Source of the DNA: Fimenecus sp964540535
GTDB lineage: Bacteria > Bacillota > Clostridia > Oscillospirales > Acutalibacteraceae
Direction: 5' to 3'
Length of the DNA: 64,000 nt
Assembly: GCA_964540535.1 (NCBI GenBank)
Contig: CAZIMO010000002.1
Location: 186,001 to 250,000, forward strand
Position numbers and translations under genes: made by a program
Part shown: one piece after another, positions 1 through 9,077 of the stretch
Position numbering within the stretch: position 1 is the first letter of the stretch
Layout: the number at the start of each line of letters is the position of its first letter
The notes under the pieces: generated by a model
What the model was told of the DNA's origin: nothing
Seen by the model: the letters and a program-made list of their open reading frames with translations, nothing else
Database searches by the model: none

Positions 1-1217
1 TTTGCCCAGCCTACATTTTCAAGACTGCCTGCTGATTTTGATTGACGGTACATATAGTACGGGTGATAGTCGATTTTTAGCTTTTCGTAAGTGTAATCGA
101 GCATTTTTGAAGCTGTGTTTGCGTTTTGCGCGGCAATTTTAGGCGAATTTTGACCTATTCCGGACGCTCGCTTTACTGCAAGAGTATGCACAGTTATATT
201 TTCAGGGTCAAGAATGAGCGCCGTATCGACCGAACTGCAAAAGCCACCATAAGTATCCGTAGGAAGCCCTGCAATAAAATCCATATTGATATTATTAAAT
301 CCGATTTTGCGGGCAAGATTGAATATCTCTATTGTATCCTCTGCGCTGTGACGTCTGCCGACGGCTTGAAGCACGGAATTTACAAAGGTTTGCGGATTTA
401 TACTTATTCTGTCAACAGGACTGTTTTTAAGCATACGCAATTTTTCTTCGGTTATAGTGTCGGGTCTGCCCGCTTCAACCGTAAATTCACGGCAAGATGA
501 CAAGTTGAAATTACTGTTTACCGCATCGGTAACTGTTTTTAACTGCTCTGCCGAAAGGGTTGACGGAGTTCCGCCGCCTATATAAACGCTTTCAAGAGAA
601 AGTCCGTTCGCCTTGGCAATTTCGCCTGTAACGGCAAGCTCTTTTACCAGATATTCAACATATTCAGGCAAAAGCTTTTTAGCTTTTTCATTCTCAATTG
701 AATGCGAAACAAATGAACAATAACTGCACCTTGAAGGGCAAAAAGGAATTGAAATATACAGACTGAAGGAATTCGGCTTTGACGATGCGATTATACGTTC
801 TTCACAATCGGCAACAGTGCGTGCAAGCATAAATTTTTCTTCTGTTACAAGCAAATCGTTCTTGAAATATTCCTGTGTTTTTTCTCTGCCGAGCTTCTTT
901 TCTGTATTTATAAGGAGCTTTGAGGGGCGCACGCCTGTCAGCACTCCCCATTTAGGGTAAAAGCCCGTATATTCGCCGAGAAGTGAATATACCATTCTGC
1001 CCATTTGCATTTCGTTATCATCGCAAAGAGGAGCAGTCAAGGTTTTTAAAAAGCCGTCCATCTTTAAGGTTGCTGTGATTTCACGGTCAACCGCCGTGAG
1101 AAGATTAAAGTTATCCGTTTTGTCATATACCACTTCGATTTTTTCATCGGGCATAAAAATACGGACAAGCTTTTCCATTTCATAATGGAATTTATGATTT
1201 AATACGATCAGTTTCAT
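1..1217 (-). CDS. hemZ: Oxygen-independent coproporphyrinogen III dehydrogenase-like radical SAM protein HemZ (3'-truncated by window edge)
   Basis: About 405 residues can be read from the ATG at 1217 to the window edge; the C-terminus lies outside. The radical SAM cluster motif CxxxCxxC is at residues 160, 164 and 167, followed by a GGGTP motif near residue 214. The N-terminal third carries the TGVRPSK segment (94-100) typical of Firmicute HemZ rather than of short HemN/HemW proteins. Family knowledge: HemZ-type enzymes act in anaerobic heme/porphyrin metabolism, although some HemN-like proteins have other roles. The start overlaps the stop of the upstream metallo-hydrolase by ATGA, so the two are translationally coupled as the last visible genes of the recJ-rel-dtd operon. 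Confidence 0.9.
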   Translation of the reverse strand, partial: MKLIVLNHKFHYEMEKLVRIFMPDEKIEVVYDKTDNFNLLTAVDREITATLKMDGFLKTLTAPLCDDNEMQMGRMVYSLLGEYTGFYPKWGVLTGVRPSKLLINTEKKLGREKTQEYFKNDLLVTEEKFMLARTVADCEERIIASSKPNSFSLYISIPFCPSRCSYCSFVSHSIENEKAKKLLPEYVEYLVKELAVTGEIAKANGLSLESVYIGGGTPSTLSAEQLKTVTDAVNSNFNLSSCREFTVEAGRPDTITEEKLRMLKNSPVDRISINPQTFVNSVLQAVGRRHSAEDTIEIFNLARKIGFNNINMDFIAGLPTDTYGGFCSSVDTALILDPENITVHTLAVKRASGIGQNSPKIAAQNANTASKMLDYTYEKLKIDYHPYYMYRQSKSAGSLENVGWA

Positions 1218-1855
1218 ATTTTATGTCTGAACCTTGTTTTCATATATCGGTTATTCTCGCGTTCAAAATCAAGGGTTGTCGAGGCTTCGTGACCCGGATA
1301 CACAGTATAATCGCCCTCTAAAGTACCGATTTTTGCTAACGAGCGAAGCTCTTCACGGGCATTACCTGTGGCCAAATCCGTTCTGCCTGCTGTAAGCTTA
1401 AAAAGAGTATCGCCGGAAAAAATTACGCGGTCATTTTCAAAAATATAGCAAACTCCGCCGATTGTATGCCCGGGGGTATGCATAACCTTAATATTTCCGT
1501 CTCCGAAAGGAATTTCAGTACCGTCAAAAGTGATTATATCGGGTATAATTTTCACATACCCGTGTTCATATTTATAAAGATTTAATGCGGTATCTGAAAG
1601 AAACGGCTTTTCTTCCTGATGAATAACAACCTTTGCGCCTGTTTTTTCTTTTACTGCATTTACACCGCCGATATGGTCATAATGGCCGTGCGTGAGAAGT
1701 ATATACTTCACATTTCTATTTTCGACAGCTCCAAAAAGCTCTTTGCTTTCTATTGCAGGGTCAACAACTGCGCATTCACCGCTTTCGGTATCGGTAACAA
1801 TATAAGTATTGGTTGCAAGTTCACCCAATACTAATTTTTCAACTTGAATTTTCAT
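1214..1855 (-). CDS. MBL-fold metallo-hydrolase (glyoxalase II-like)
   Basis: This is a cytoplasmic metallo-beta-lactamase-fold hydrolase of 213 residues. Seen: HGHYDH (H56, H58, D60, H61), H130 in HTPGH, D149 in SGDTLF and H189 in YPGHE, the full dinuclear-metal ligand set of the glyoxalase II/YcbL group. The substrate is unknown; family members hydrolyse thioesters such as S-lactoylglutathione analogues. I chose the ATG at 1855 because it starts MKIQVEK just after the dtd stop and has GGAG upstream; a TTG at 1873 would extend it by six residues into dtd. It sits between dtd and hemZ in a tightly packed operon, as in many Clostridia. Confidence 0.92.
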   Translation of the reverse strand: MKIQVEKLVLGELATNTYIVTDTESGECAVVDPAIESKELFGAVENRNVKYILLTHGHYDHIGGVNAVKEKTGAKVVIHQEEKPFLSDTALNLYKYEHGYVKIIPDIITFDGTEIPFGDGNIKVMHTPGHTIGGVCYIFENDRVIFSGDTLFKLTAGRTDLATGNAREELRSLAKIGTLEGDYTVYPGHEASTTLDFERENNRYMKTRFRHKI

Positions 1856-1857
1856 GA

Positions 1858-2316
1858 TTACTTTTTTCTCCAAATTTCTGAATCATAAAGGATAGTTACA
1901 GGTCCGTCATTAAGAAGTTCAACCTTCATATCTGCGCCAAACACACCTTTAGTCACATTTTTAACACCGTTTTTAAGAAGCTCTTCGCAATAATATTCAT
2001 AAAGCTTATTTGCACGGTTCGGGTCGCCCGAACGTATAAATGACGGTCGGTTGCCTTTTTTAACATCGGCGCACAGTGTAAACTGTGAAACTGCTAAAAT
2101 TTCACCGCCGATTTGATTTATATCAAGGTTCATTTTACCCTCGCTGTCCTCAAAAATACGAAGCGACGCAGTTTTGCGTGCAAGCACTTCGGCATCAACC
2201 TCGGTATCATCGTCCATTACGCCTACAAGCGCAAGATAACCTCTGCCTATTTCAGAAATAAGCTTACCGTCAACAGTAACACTTGCTTTGCTTACTCTTT
2301 GAATAACTGCTTTCAT
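1858..2316 (-). CDS. dtd: D-aminoacyl-tRNA deacylase
   Basis: At 152 residues this is the usual DTD length. It opens with MKAVIQRVSKASVTVDG and contains the SQFTLCAD active-site segment and the downstream P-S-F stretch (NRPSFIRSG). The enzyme removes D-amino acids and misacylated glycine from tRNAs, a quality-control step in translation. It lies 7 bp after rel, in the rel-dtd order common in Firmicutes, and overlaps or abuts the MBL hydrolase gene. Confidence 0.96.
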   Translation of the reverse strand: MKAVIQRVSKASVTVDGKLISEIGRGYLALVGVMDDDTEVDAEVLARKTASLRIFEDSEGKMNLDINQIGGEILAVSQFTLCADVKKGNRPSFIRSGDPNRANKLYEYYCEELLKNGVKNVTKGVFGADMKVELLNDGPVTILYDSEIWRKK

Positions 2317-2323
2317 TTTTTAT

Positions 2324-4522
2324 TCATCTTTCTACGCTTAAAATGCCGTCAATTTTTTCGATTTTACTTATAAGATTTTTAAGGTGATCAAGACCGCTCA
2401 CATTAACGGTAAGCTCAAGAATTGTTCTGCCGTCTTTCGTATCGTGAGTGCTGATATTGGCAATATTAACACGCATATTTGCAACAGCCATTGCAACCTC
2501 CGCCATAAGTCCGATTCGCGAAAGACAGGTAAGCTGAAGCGTTGCTTTATACTCTTCTTTAACATTCTTATTCCAATAAGCGTTTACCCAGCGACCGGGT
2601 TCCGCACAGTTCTTTATATCTTTCGGCACATTAGTGCAATCCTTTTTGTGAATTGAAACACCGTGACCGCGGGTAATAAAGCCGATAATTTCATCGCCCG
2701 GCAACGGATTACAACACTGCGAAAATTTAATAAGGCAATTGTCAATACCCTCAACAGTAACGCCGTCGTTATTTTTCTTATCAGGCTTTTTGATTGGAGC
2801 AACCTTGATTTCTTCACGGCTCTTATCGTAATTTTTCTGATATTCCTCTTTAATGTAAGGCATAAGACGGATAATTGAAAGTCCGCCGTAACCAATCGCC
2901 GCATAAAAATCGTCAATATTGTCCATTCGCTGACGCTCGGCAAGCTTTTTAATGAATTTATTGTAATCTTCTTCGCTTAATCGAATGTAATTACGTTTAA
3001 ACTCACGCTCAACCTCTGCCTTACCCTCTGCAATGTTTTCGTCACGCTTTTCTTTCTTAAACCAAGCGCGGATTTTAGACTTCGCTTGATTGGTTTTTAC
3101 AATATTAAGCCAATCTCGGCTAGGTCCCTTACCCTGCTGTGACGATGTGAGAATTTCAACAATTTCGCCTGTTTTAAGCACATAGTCAATAGGCACAATT
3201 CTGCCGTCAACCTTTGCGCCTGTCATTTTATTGCCCACCGCTGAATGAATTGCATAGGCAAAGTCAATTACGGTTGAATCCATCGGAACATTGACAACAT
3301 CGCCTTTGGGGGTATATACAAACACCTCGTCTGTAATAAGGTCTGTTTTGATTGTGGACACAATTTCTCTTGCATCGCCCGACTCCTGCTGGGCTTCAAG
3401 AACTTCACGAATCCATTCAAGCCGTTCATCAAAGCTCTTTTTAGTATTCGATACACCGCTTTTATACTTCCAATGCGCCGCAATACCGTATTCTGCCGTA
3501 TGGTGCATCTCCCAAGTTCTTATTTGAACCTCAAATGTGATACCCTCTTTACTGATAACGGTGGTATGAAGCGATTGGTACATATTGGGCTTCGGTGTTG
3601 AGATATAATCTTTAAAACGGTTGGGGAGCGGATTATACATATCGTGAATAATACCGAGACAATTGTAGCAGTCGGTAACGCTGTTCACGATAATACGCAC
3701 GGCATAAATATCGAAAATCTGGTCAAATTGCTTGCCCTGCATATACATTTTACGGTAAATTCCGTGAACGCTCTTAATTCTGCCGCTTACCTGTGCATCG
3801 GGAACTATCTGCTGAACCCGTTCAAGAATTTTTGCCTTTGTATGCTCAATAAAGTTTTCATCAGAACGGTTGCTTTCTTTTAGGCTTTTTCCAATAGACT
3901 CATAAGCCACAGGGTCAAGAAAACGGATTGCACGATCCTCAAGCTCTTCTTTTACCCAACGAATACCCAAACGGTGAGAAATAGGCGCGAAAATTTCAAG
4001 AGTTTCAAGAGCTTTATCACGCTGTTTCTGCGGTGTGACGTATTCAAGAGTACGCATATTGTGAAGTCTGTCAGCAAGCTTTACAATAATAACACGAATA
4101 TCCTTTGACATTGCAAGAAGCATTTTACGCACATTTTCAGCCTGCGCCTGCTCTTTTGAATCACGGGAATTAAGCTGAACCTGACCGAGCTTTGTAACAC
4201 CGTCAACAAGCAACGCAACCTCACTGCCAAACGCAGATTTTAACTGTTCTATTGTATATTCCGTATCTTCAACAACATCGTGCAAAAGAGCGGCGACAAT
4301 CGACTGCCAATCCATACCCAAATCAACAAGAATATCTGCAACTGCAATTGGATGAATAATATACGGCTCGCCCGAACGGCGGAGCTGGTCGCCGTGATAT
4401 TCCTTTGCAATTGCAAAAGCTTTATCAACAACATCAAGCTCATTTTCATTATAAATAGGTTCTATTTTTTTACGCAACTCCTCATAGAGCTTATCAACAT
4501 CTACATGAACAATATCCGGCAT
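2324..4522 (-). CDS. rel: Bifunctional (p)ppGpp synthetase/hydrolase (Rel)
   Basis: This 732-residue protein has the complete long RSH layout. An N-terminal HD hydrolase domain carries HDVVEDT at 81-87. The synthetase domain follows (about 240-350), then a TGS domain (about 390-450, beginning near VFVYTPKG), a zinc-finger-like stretch with CCNPLPGD, and a C-terminal ACT domain (about 655-732). Family knowledge: it makes and degrades the alarmone (p)ppGpp in response to uncharged tRNA at the ribosome. Both catalytic halves look intact, so I read it as bifunctional Rel. It begins 6 bp after the recJ stop, an order conserved in Firmicutes. Confidence 0.97.
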   Translation of the reverse strand: MPDIVHVDVDKLYEELRKKIEPIYNENELDVVDKAFAIAKEYHGDQLRRSGEPYIIHPIAVADILVDLGMDWQSIVAALLHDVVEDTEYTIEQLKSAFGSEVALLVDGVTKLGQVQLNSRDSKEQAQAENVRKMLLAMSKDIRVIIVKLADRLHNMRTLEYVTPQKQRDKALETLEIFAPISHRLGIRWVKEELEDRAIRFLDPVAYESIGKSLKESNRSDENFIEHTKAKILERVQQIVPDAQVSGRIKSVHGIYRKMYMQGKQFDQIFDIYAVRIIVNSVTDCYNCLGIIHDMYNPLPNRFKDYISTPKPNMYQSLHTTVISKEGITFEVQIRTWEMHHTAEYGIAAHWKYKSGVSNTKKSFDERLEWIREVLEAQQESGDAREIVSTIKTDLITDEVFVYTPKGDVVNVPMDSTVIDFAYAIHSAVGNKMTGAKVDGRIVPIDYVLKTGEIVEILTSSQQGKGPSRDWLNIVKTNQAKSKIRAWFKKEKRDENIAEGKAEVEREFKRNYIRLSEEDYNKFIKKLAERQRMDNIDDFYAAIGYGGLSIIRLMPYIKEEYQKNYDKSREEIKVAPIKKPDKKNNDGVTVEGIDNCLIKFSQCCNPLPGDEIIGFITRGHGVSIHKKDCTNVPKDIKNCAEPGRWVNAYWNKNVKEEYKATLQLTCLSRIGLMAEVAMAVANMRVNIANISTHDTKDGRTILELTVNVSGLDHLKNLISKIEKIDGILSVER

Positions 4523-4528
4523 TTATCA

Positions 4529-6565
4529 TCACGCTCCCTGCATTTCGGTTAATTTTTTAAGAATTTCAGACTGTGACAAATCTGTTTTTTTACTGTCACC
4601 GTCAAATATTATATGCTCGCCCTCGCATTTAATAAGTCCCAGCTCACAAAGAATATCTACAGAAATAAGCATTGTGCAGTATCTTTCGTATGGACATTTT
4701 GTACGTACAAGCATTGTTTCAACATCAAAAGTCCAAATTTTATATGATTTTATAAAATTAAACACGCCTAAAAGAAAATCCCGTGAGGGAGTTAAAAATC
4801 TTGCCTCATGTGAATTTAAGGCTTCTCCCCTTTTGAACTTCTCGTAAAGCGCCTTTGATTTAAATAGATTTTCCTCATCAACACCCGAAAAACGAATATC
4901 ACGAATTTGAACGGCGGCTTTTGTTTCACCTCGAAACTCATTTTTCTCAATACGCACTGCCAAATCTACCGTATCGCCCTCACGGAACGGAAATTCATTT
5001 AATGCTGTTGAAAATTTCATAGCTGAAAACTGTGTGTTTCCCTTCGTAAAGCTAAGCCTTAAATGCTTGCCCTCTCCTAAAGGCTTAATGCCTGCAAGAC
5101 GAACTCCGAAAATACCGAAAAGAGGCTGTACATTGCCTGCTCCGAAGGGTTCAAGTGCTTCTAATGACTCAACAAGAGCCATATTTATATATGCGGGGTT
5201 CAGTTTGCAGTCAAGAGTAAGGGTTGGCACTACAGTTTCACACTGCTTTGCATATTCATTTATTCTGTTTACAAAGTTATCATAATTTTCCCGTTTTAAG
5301 CCAAGTCCTGCCGCCATTGTATGACCGCCGAAATGAGTTAAATCCGCTTCACAGTATTTAATTGCGTCATAAACTGAAAATCCGTCAATACTGCGTGCCG
5401 ATCCTGTGCCGTCTTGACCGTCAAATGTGACAACGATTGAGGGTTTGCCGTATTTTTCGGTAATTCTTGCCGCAACAATGCCGATAACGCCGTGATGCCA
5501 GCCTTCGCCGCAAACGACAATTACACGCGAATGCTTTATTTTTTCGTTTGATTCAATCTGCTTTACAGCCGCTTCCATAATCTCATTTTCGAGAGTGTGC
5601 CGCTGACGGTTGCAATTATCAACCTGCTCCGCAATATCAAGAGCCTCTGCCAAATTATCGCAAAGCAAAAGCTTTAAGGCAGTAACAGCAGATTCAATTC
5701 TGCCTGCCGCATTTATTCTCGGCGCTAAAGAATATGTGATACCCACTGCGTTGAGAGGCTTTTCGCTTACTCCCGCAATCTGACGAAGCGCATTTATTCC
5801 GTTGCAGGGCGTACTGTTTATTTTTGCCACGCCGTATTTTACTACTGCACGGTTTTCGTCTTTCAAATCTACCACATCGGCAACAGTACCCACGGCAATA
5901 ATATCAGCATAATCTGCAAGCACTGAAAAGTAATCGCCCTTTTCCATAGCGCTGACAAGCTTAAAGGCAACGCCTACGCCTGCCCATTCTTTAAAATGTA
6001 AATTACAATCAGGTCTGTGAGGGTCAACAACTGCCGCCGCATTTGGAAGCATATCGCCTGCTTTATGGTGGTCCGTAACAACGGTTTCAATACCAAGTGA
6101 ATTTGCGTATTCAATTTCTTCAATTGCAGAAATACCGTTATCAACAGTTACAATCAACTTAACTCCCTGTTCGTGAAGCTTATCGACAGCATTGCAGGAC
6201 ATTCCGTAGCCCTCTGTAATACGGTCGGGAATATAATACATAACATCTGCACTCCGTGAGGTGAGATAAGAATACATAAGCGCTGTTGAGGTCACACCGT
6301 CGCAGTCATAGTCGCCGTAAACGCATATCTTCTCAAAATTTTCAATCGCTTTTTCAATTCGTTCAACTGCTTTATCCATATCGGTAATAAGGTATGGGTC
6401 GCAAAAGCTGAAATCAGTGTCAAAAAATTCTTCAACATCTTCATATTCGGTAATGCCACGTGATACAAGAATAAGCGCAACAAAGGGGTCAAGACTGTGA
6501 TTTTCGGCAACCTGCGCGGCTAAATCCTTATCAATATGTGCAGTAAGCCATTTTTTTCGGCTCAT
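4529..6565 (-). CDS. recJ: Single-stranded-DNA-specific exonuclease RecJ
   Basis: This is a 678-residue DHH/DHHA1 phosphoesterase. Seen: GDYDCDGVTS at 84-93, DHH at 165-167, and the DHHA1 GGHTMAAG motif near residue 416, followed by an OB-fold region. RecJ is a 5'-3' ssDNA exonuclease in recombinational, mismatch and base-excision repair. The C-terminal 130 residues after the OB fold look like the extra domain of Firmicute RecJ. It is the first gene of the minus-strand operon, with GGGG as ribosome binding site and a consensus promoter at 6601-6629. Confidence 0.96.
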   Translation of the reverse strand: MSRKKWLTAHIDKDLAAQVAENHSLDPFVALILVSRGITEYEDVEEFFDTDFSFCDPYLITDMDKAVERIEKAIENFEKICVYGDYDCDGVTSTALMYSYLTSRSADVMYYIPDRITEGYGMSCNAVDKLHEQGVKLIVTVDNGISAIEEIEYANSLGIETVVTDHHKAGDMLPNAAAVVDPHRPDCNLHFKEWAGVGVAFKLVSAMEKGDYFSVLADYADIIAVGTVADVVDLKDENRAVVKYGVAKINSTPCNGINALRQIAGVSEKPLNAVGITYSLAPRINAAGRIESAVTALKLLLCDNLAEALDIAEQVDNCNRQRHTLENEIMEAAVKQIESNEKIKHSRVIVVCGEGWHHGVIGIVAARITEKYGKPSIVVTFDGQDGTGSARSIDGFSVYDAIKYCEADLTHFGGHTMAAGLGLKRENYDNFVNRINEYAKQCETVVPTLTLDCKLNPAYINMALVESLEALEPFGAGNVQPLFGIFGVRLAGIKPLGEGKHLRLSFTKGNTQFSAMKFSTALNEFPFREGDTVDLAVRIEKNEFRGETKAAVQIRDIRFSGVDEENLFKSKALYEKFKRGEALNSHEARFLTPSRDFLLGVFNFIKSYKIWTFDVETMLVRTKCPYERYCTMLISVDILCELGLIKCEGEHIIFDGDSKKTDLSQSEILKKLTEMQGA

Positions 6566-6600
6566 AAGTCATTCCCCTTTCTGAAAATTTTAATTTATAT

Positions 6601-6629
6601 ATTATATCATTTTACCATTGATATTTCAA
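6601..6629 (-). promoter_or_regulatory. Sigma-A promoter of the recJ-rel-dtd operon
   Basis: Reading the minus strand, TTGAAA (6629-6624) and TATAAT (6606-6601) are separated by exactly 17 bp, about 35 bp upstream of the recJ ATG. Confidence 0.8.
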
Positions 6630-6641
6630 GGGCTGACACAT

Positions 6642-6689
6642 AAAAAGCGGCGCTGTGATTAAGTTTTGCCCAAACTTCACAGTACCGCT
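6642..6689 (-). terminator. Intrinsic terminator after the glycosyltransferase gene
   Basis: AGCGGCGCTGTGA at 6646-6658 pairs imperfectly with TCACAGTACCGCT at 6677-6689, with a further AAGTTT/AAACTT inner helix. On the minus strand it is followed by a T run, just past the gene that stops at 6699. Confidence 0.8.
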
Positions 6690-6698
6690 GATTTGCTT

Positions 6699-7619
6699 TT
6701 ATTTATTATTGTCGGTTTTCTTTGTAATAATGTAACGTGGTCTGCCCTTGACCTCTTCATAAATTCTCGCAATATAATAGCCGATGATGCCGAGAGCAAG
6801 CATAAGACTTCCTCCGATAAGAAGCAGCAACAGAATTACTGTTGTGAAGCCTTCTGCGGACTGACCGAGCAAAAACCTGACAAGCGTCTGCACAGCCATA
6901 ACCGCCATAAAAACCAAAAGCAAACAGCCCATTATCGTTATAAGCTGTAAAGGCGCAGTTGTAAACGAGGTTATATTTGAAATAGCATATTTTATCAGTT
7001 TTATCAGGTTCCACTTGCTCTCACCAATTTGTCTTTCCTGCACTTCAAACTTAACCTGCGTCGATTTAAAGCCCGACCAGAAGGATAATGCTCTGAAAAA
7101 TGTATTTCTTTCCGGCAGAGAAAGCAGCGCGTTAACAGCCTTGCGGTCAATAAGCTTAAAATCAGAGGTTGATTTCATATCAACACCTATAAAAGCGCTC
7201 ATAATTTTATAAAATGTATTAGCTGACAGTTTATGAATTGCGGATTCATTACCTCGGTCGGTTTTTACACCCTCAACAATCTCAAAGCCCTTTTGCCACA
7301 GCGAATACATTTCAACGATTTTTTCAGGCGGAAACTGCAAATCACAGTCAATAATTACCGCACAGTCACCTTTAGCCTCTTCAAGACCTGCATAAATTGC
7401 CGCCTCTTTACCAAAATTACGGCTAAAAGAAACGCCTCGAATGCTTTTATTAAGTTCCGAAGCTTCGCAAATTCTTTCAAATGTTTTATCCTCAGAGCCA
7501 TCGTCAATAAAAATCAGCTCGCAGGGAATTTTTGCATTCTCAAGAATTGAAAGAACCGTTTCGGCAGTATTGCAAATATTCTGTTCCTCGTTATAAGACG
7601 GAATTATTACTGAAAGCAA
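6699..7619 (-). CDS. Family 2 glycosyltransferase (DPM1/GtrB-like, membrane anchored)
   Basis: This 306-residue GT2 enzyme has DDGS at 39-42 and DCDLQFPPE at 91-99 (the DXD-like metal site). Two hydrophobic helices follow at about 225-260 and 265-290. This layout is that of polyprenyl-phosphate glucosyl/mannosyltransferases such as GtrB and DPM1, which load a sugar onto undecaprenyl phosphate at the inner membrane face. The actual sugar is not predictable. The start is a TTG with GGAGG eight bases upstream; no ATG fits. It is monocistronic, with its own promoter and terminator. Confidence 0.9.
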   Translation of the reverse strand: MLSVIIPSYNEEQNICNTAETVLSILENAKIPCELIFIDDGSEDKTFERICEASELNKSIRGVSFSRNFGKEAAIYAGLEEAKGDCAVIIDCDLQFPPEKIVEMYSLWQKGFEIVEGVKTDRGNESAIHKLSANTFYKIMSAFIGVDMKSTSDFKLIDRKAVNALLSLPERNTFFRALSFWSGFKSTQVKFEVQERQIGESKWNLIKLIKYAISNITSFTTAPLQLITIMGCLLLVFMAVMAVQTLVRFLLGQSAEGFTTVILLLLLIGGSLMLALGIIGYYIARIYEEVKGRPRYIITKKTDNNK

Positions 7620-7649
7620 TTATATTTCCTCCAAAAAATTACTAAAATA

Positions 7650-7678
7650 AATATATCACTTGAAGCGTGCTTTGTCAA
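7650..7678 (-). promoter_or_regulatory. Sigma-A promoter of the glycosyltransferase gene
   Basis: TTGACA (7678-7673) and TATATT (7655-7650) have a 17-bp spacer on the minus strand, just upstream of GGAGG and the TTG start. Confidence 0.8.
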
Positions 7679-7690
7679 TGAAACAAACTG

Positions 7691-7719
7691 TTGAAAAAGT
7701 ACTTGGAATATGGTAAAAT
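7691..7719 (+). promoter_or_regulatory. Sigma-A promoter of the acyltransferase-pth-mfd group
   Basis: TTGAAA (7691-7696), a 17-bp spacer and TAAAAT (7714-7719) lie about 30 bp before the start codon of the LbetaH protein. It is divergent to the glycosyltransferase promoter. Confidence 0.8.
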
Positions 7720-7749
7720 AAATTGATAAAAAACAGATTGGTGGTCATT

Positions 7750-8430
7750 ATGACAGATAAAGATATTCAGAATTTAAAAAATATTAAAGTTCACGAAAAC
7801 AACGGCGTTGAAATACCCTACCACAATAATGTTGTAATTGAAAATGATGTTCAAATCGGCAGAGGAACGCTTATTATGCCCGGTACAATTCTTTATTCAG
7901 GTACTGTAATCGGTGAAAACTGCGTTATCGGTCCTAACACTCTTATTAAAGACAGCGTTATCGGCAACAGTGTAAAATTAAACAGTGTTCAGTGCTATCA
8001 GTCAAAGGTACTTGACGGTGCCGATATAGGTCCGTTTGTGCAGATCCGTCCCAATTCGGTTGTCGGCGAAAATGTGCATCTCGGCAACTTTGTCGAGGTT
8101 AAAAACTCAAATATTGACACAGGCACAAAGGTTTCACACTTGACTTATGTGGGCGATTCCGATGTTGGCAAGCGTGTAAACTTCGGCTGCGGAACAGTTA
8201 CCGTTAATTATGACGGTAAAAATAAGCACCGTACAGTAATTGGCAACGATGTATTTATAGGCTGTAACACAAACCTTGTAGCTCCCGTAAAAGTTGGCGA
8301 CGGCGCATACACTGCCGCAGGCTCAACAATCACCGAAGATGTTCCGTCAGACTCGCTGGGTATCGCAAGAGCAAGACAGGTCAATAAAATCGGTTGGAAA
8401 ACCAAGAACAAAGACAAATATTCAAAATAA
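7750..8430 (+). CDS. Left-handed beta-helix acyltransferase domain protein (GlmU C-terminal-like)
   Basis: The 226 residues consist almost entirely of hexapeptide repeats ([LIV]-G-x4 type: VIGENC, VIGPNT, VIGNSV and others). They match the acetyltransferase half of GlmU, including the YVGDSDVGKRVNFGCGT region and the FIGCNT.LVAPV segment. The N-terminal uridylyltransferase half of GlmU is missing, so this is not the bifunctional enzyme. It may supply glucosamine-1-phosphate acetyltransferase activity or a related sugar acylation. I chose ATG 7750, preceded by GGTGG; a TTG at 7723 would add nine residues and run into the promoter. pth follows after 24 bp. Confidence 0.88.
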   Translation: MTDKDIQNLKNIKVHENNGVEIPYHNNVVIENDVQIGRGTLIMPGTILYSGTVIGENCVIGPNTLIKDSVIGNSVKLNSVQCYQSKVLDGADIGPFVQIRPNSVVGENVHLGNFVEVKNSNIDTGTKVSHLTYVGDSDVGKRVNFGCGTVTVNYDGKNKHRTVIGNDVFIGCNTNLVAPVKVGDGAYTAAGSTITEDVPSDSLGIARARQVNKIGWKTKNKDKYSK

Positions 8431-8454
8431 TTAAATACGCAAAAGGAAAATAAT

Positions 8455-9069
8455 ATGTTCAACAGATTCAGAAACAATAGAACTGCCGAATCTGTCGGCA
8501 CACCTGAATTTATCGTTGCAGGGCTTGGAAATCCCGATAAGAAATACACCCTCACACGACATAATTCGGGATTTTTGTGCGTAGATATGCTGGCAGAAAA
8601 ATTAAATTTCAGAGTTGACAGGCTCAAATTCAAGTCACTGATTTGTGACGCCGTTATTAACGGTCACCGCTGTATTGTTATGAAGCCCCAAACTTATATG
8701 AACAACAGCGGTGAAGCCATAAGAGAATGCGCGTCATTTTATAAAATTCCGCCCGAAAATATCATTGTTATTTATGACGATATTTCACTTGATGTGGGTA
8801 AGCTTCGTATACGCAGAAAAGGAACTGACGGCGGTCACAACGGAATTAAAAGTATAATTTATCATTTAAACAGCGACCAATTTCCGAGAATAAAAATCGG
8901 CTGCGGAAAAAAGCCTCATCCCGATTATAATTTGGCGGATTGGGTGCTTTCAGAGTTCAAAAAAGATGAACAGCTTTCGCTTAAACCCGCATTAGAAAAC
9001 GCCTGCAAAGCTGTTGAGCTTTTGCTTGACGGCGAAATTGACAGGGCAATGAATTTATATAACAGTTAA
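8455..9069 (+). CDS. pth: Peptidyl-tRNA hydrolase
   Basis: This 204-residue protein starts its conserved core at FIVAGLGNP. It keeps the catalytic His in LTRHNSGF, the KPQTYMNNSG loop and the GGHNGIKS loop. It releases peptides from peptidyl-tRNA that has dropped off the ribosome. About 17 residues precede the usual N-terminus; AAGGAAAA lies just ahead of this ATG and supports it. mfd follows 8 bp later, the classical pth-mfd pair. Confidence 0.96.
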   Translation: MFNRFRNNRTAESVGTPEFIVAGLGNPDKKYTLTRHNSGFLCVDMLAEKLNFRVDRLKFKSLICDAVINGHRCIVMKPQTYMNNSGEAIRECASFYKIPPENIIVIYDDISLDVGKLRIRRKGTDGGHNGIKSIIYHLNSDQFPRIKIGCGKKPHPDYNLADWVLSEFKKDEQLSLKPALENACKAVELLLDGEIDRAMNLYNS

Positions 9070-9077
9070 GGTGTATT

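Noticed and set aside
126..500. A 124-codon plus-strand ORF near the window start
   Set aside because: It lies opposite the hemZ coding frame, shows no conserved motif and is a shadow of that gene.
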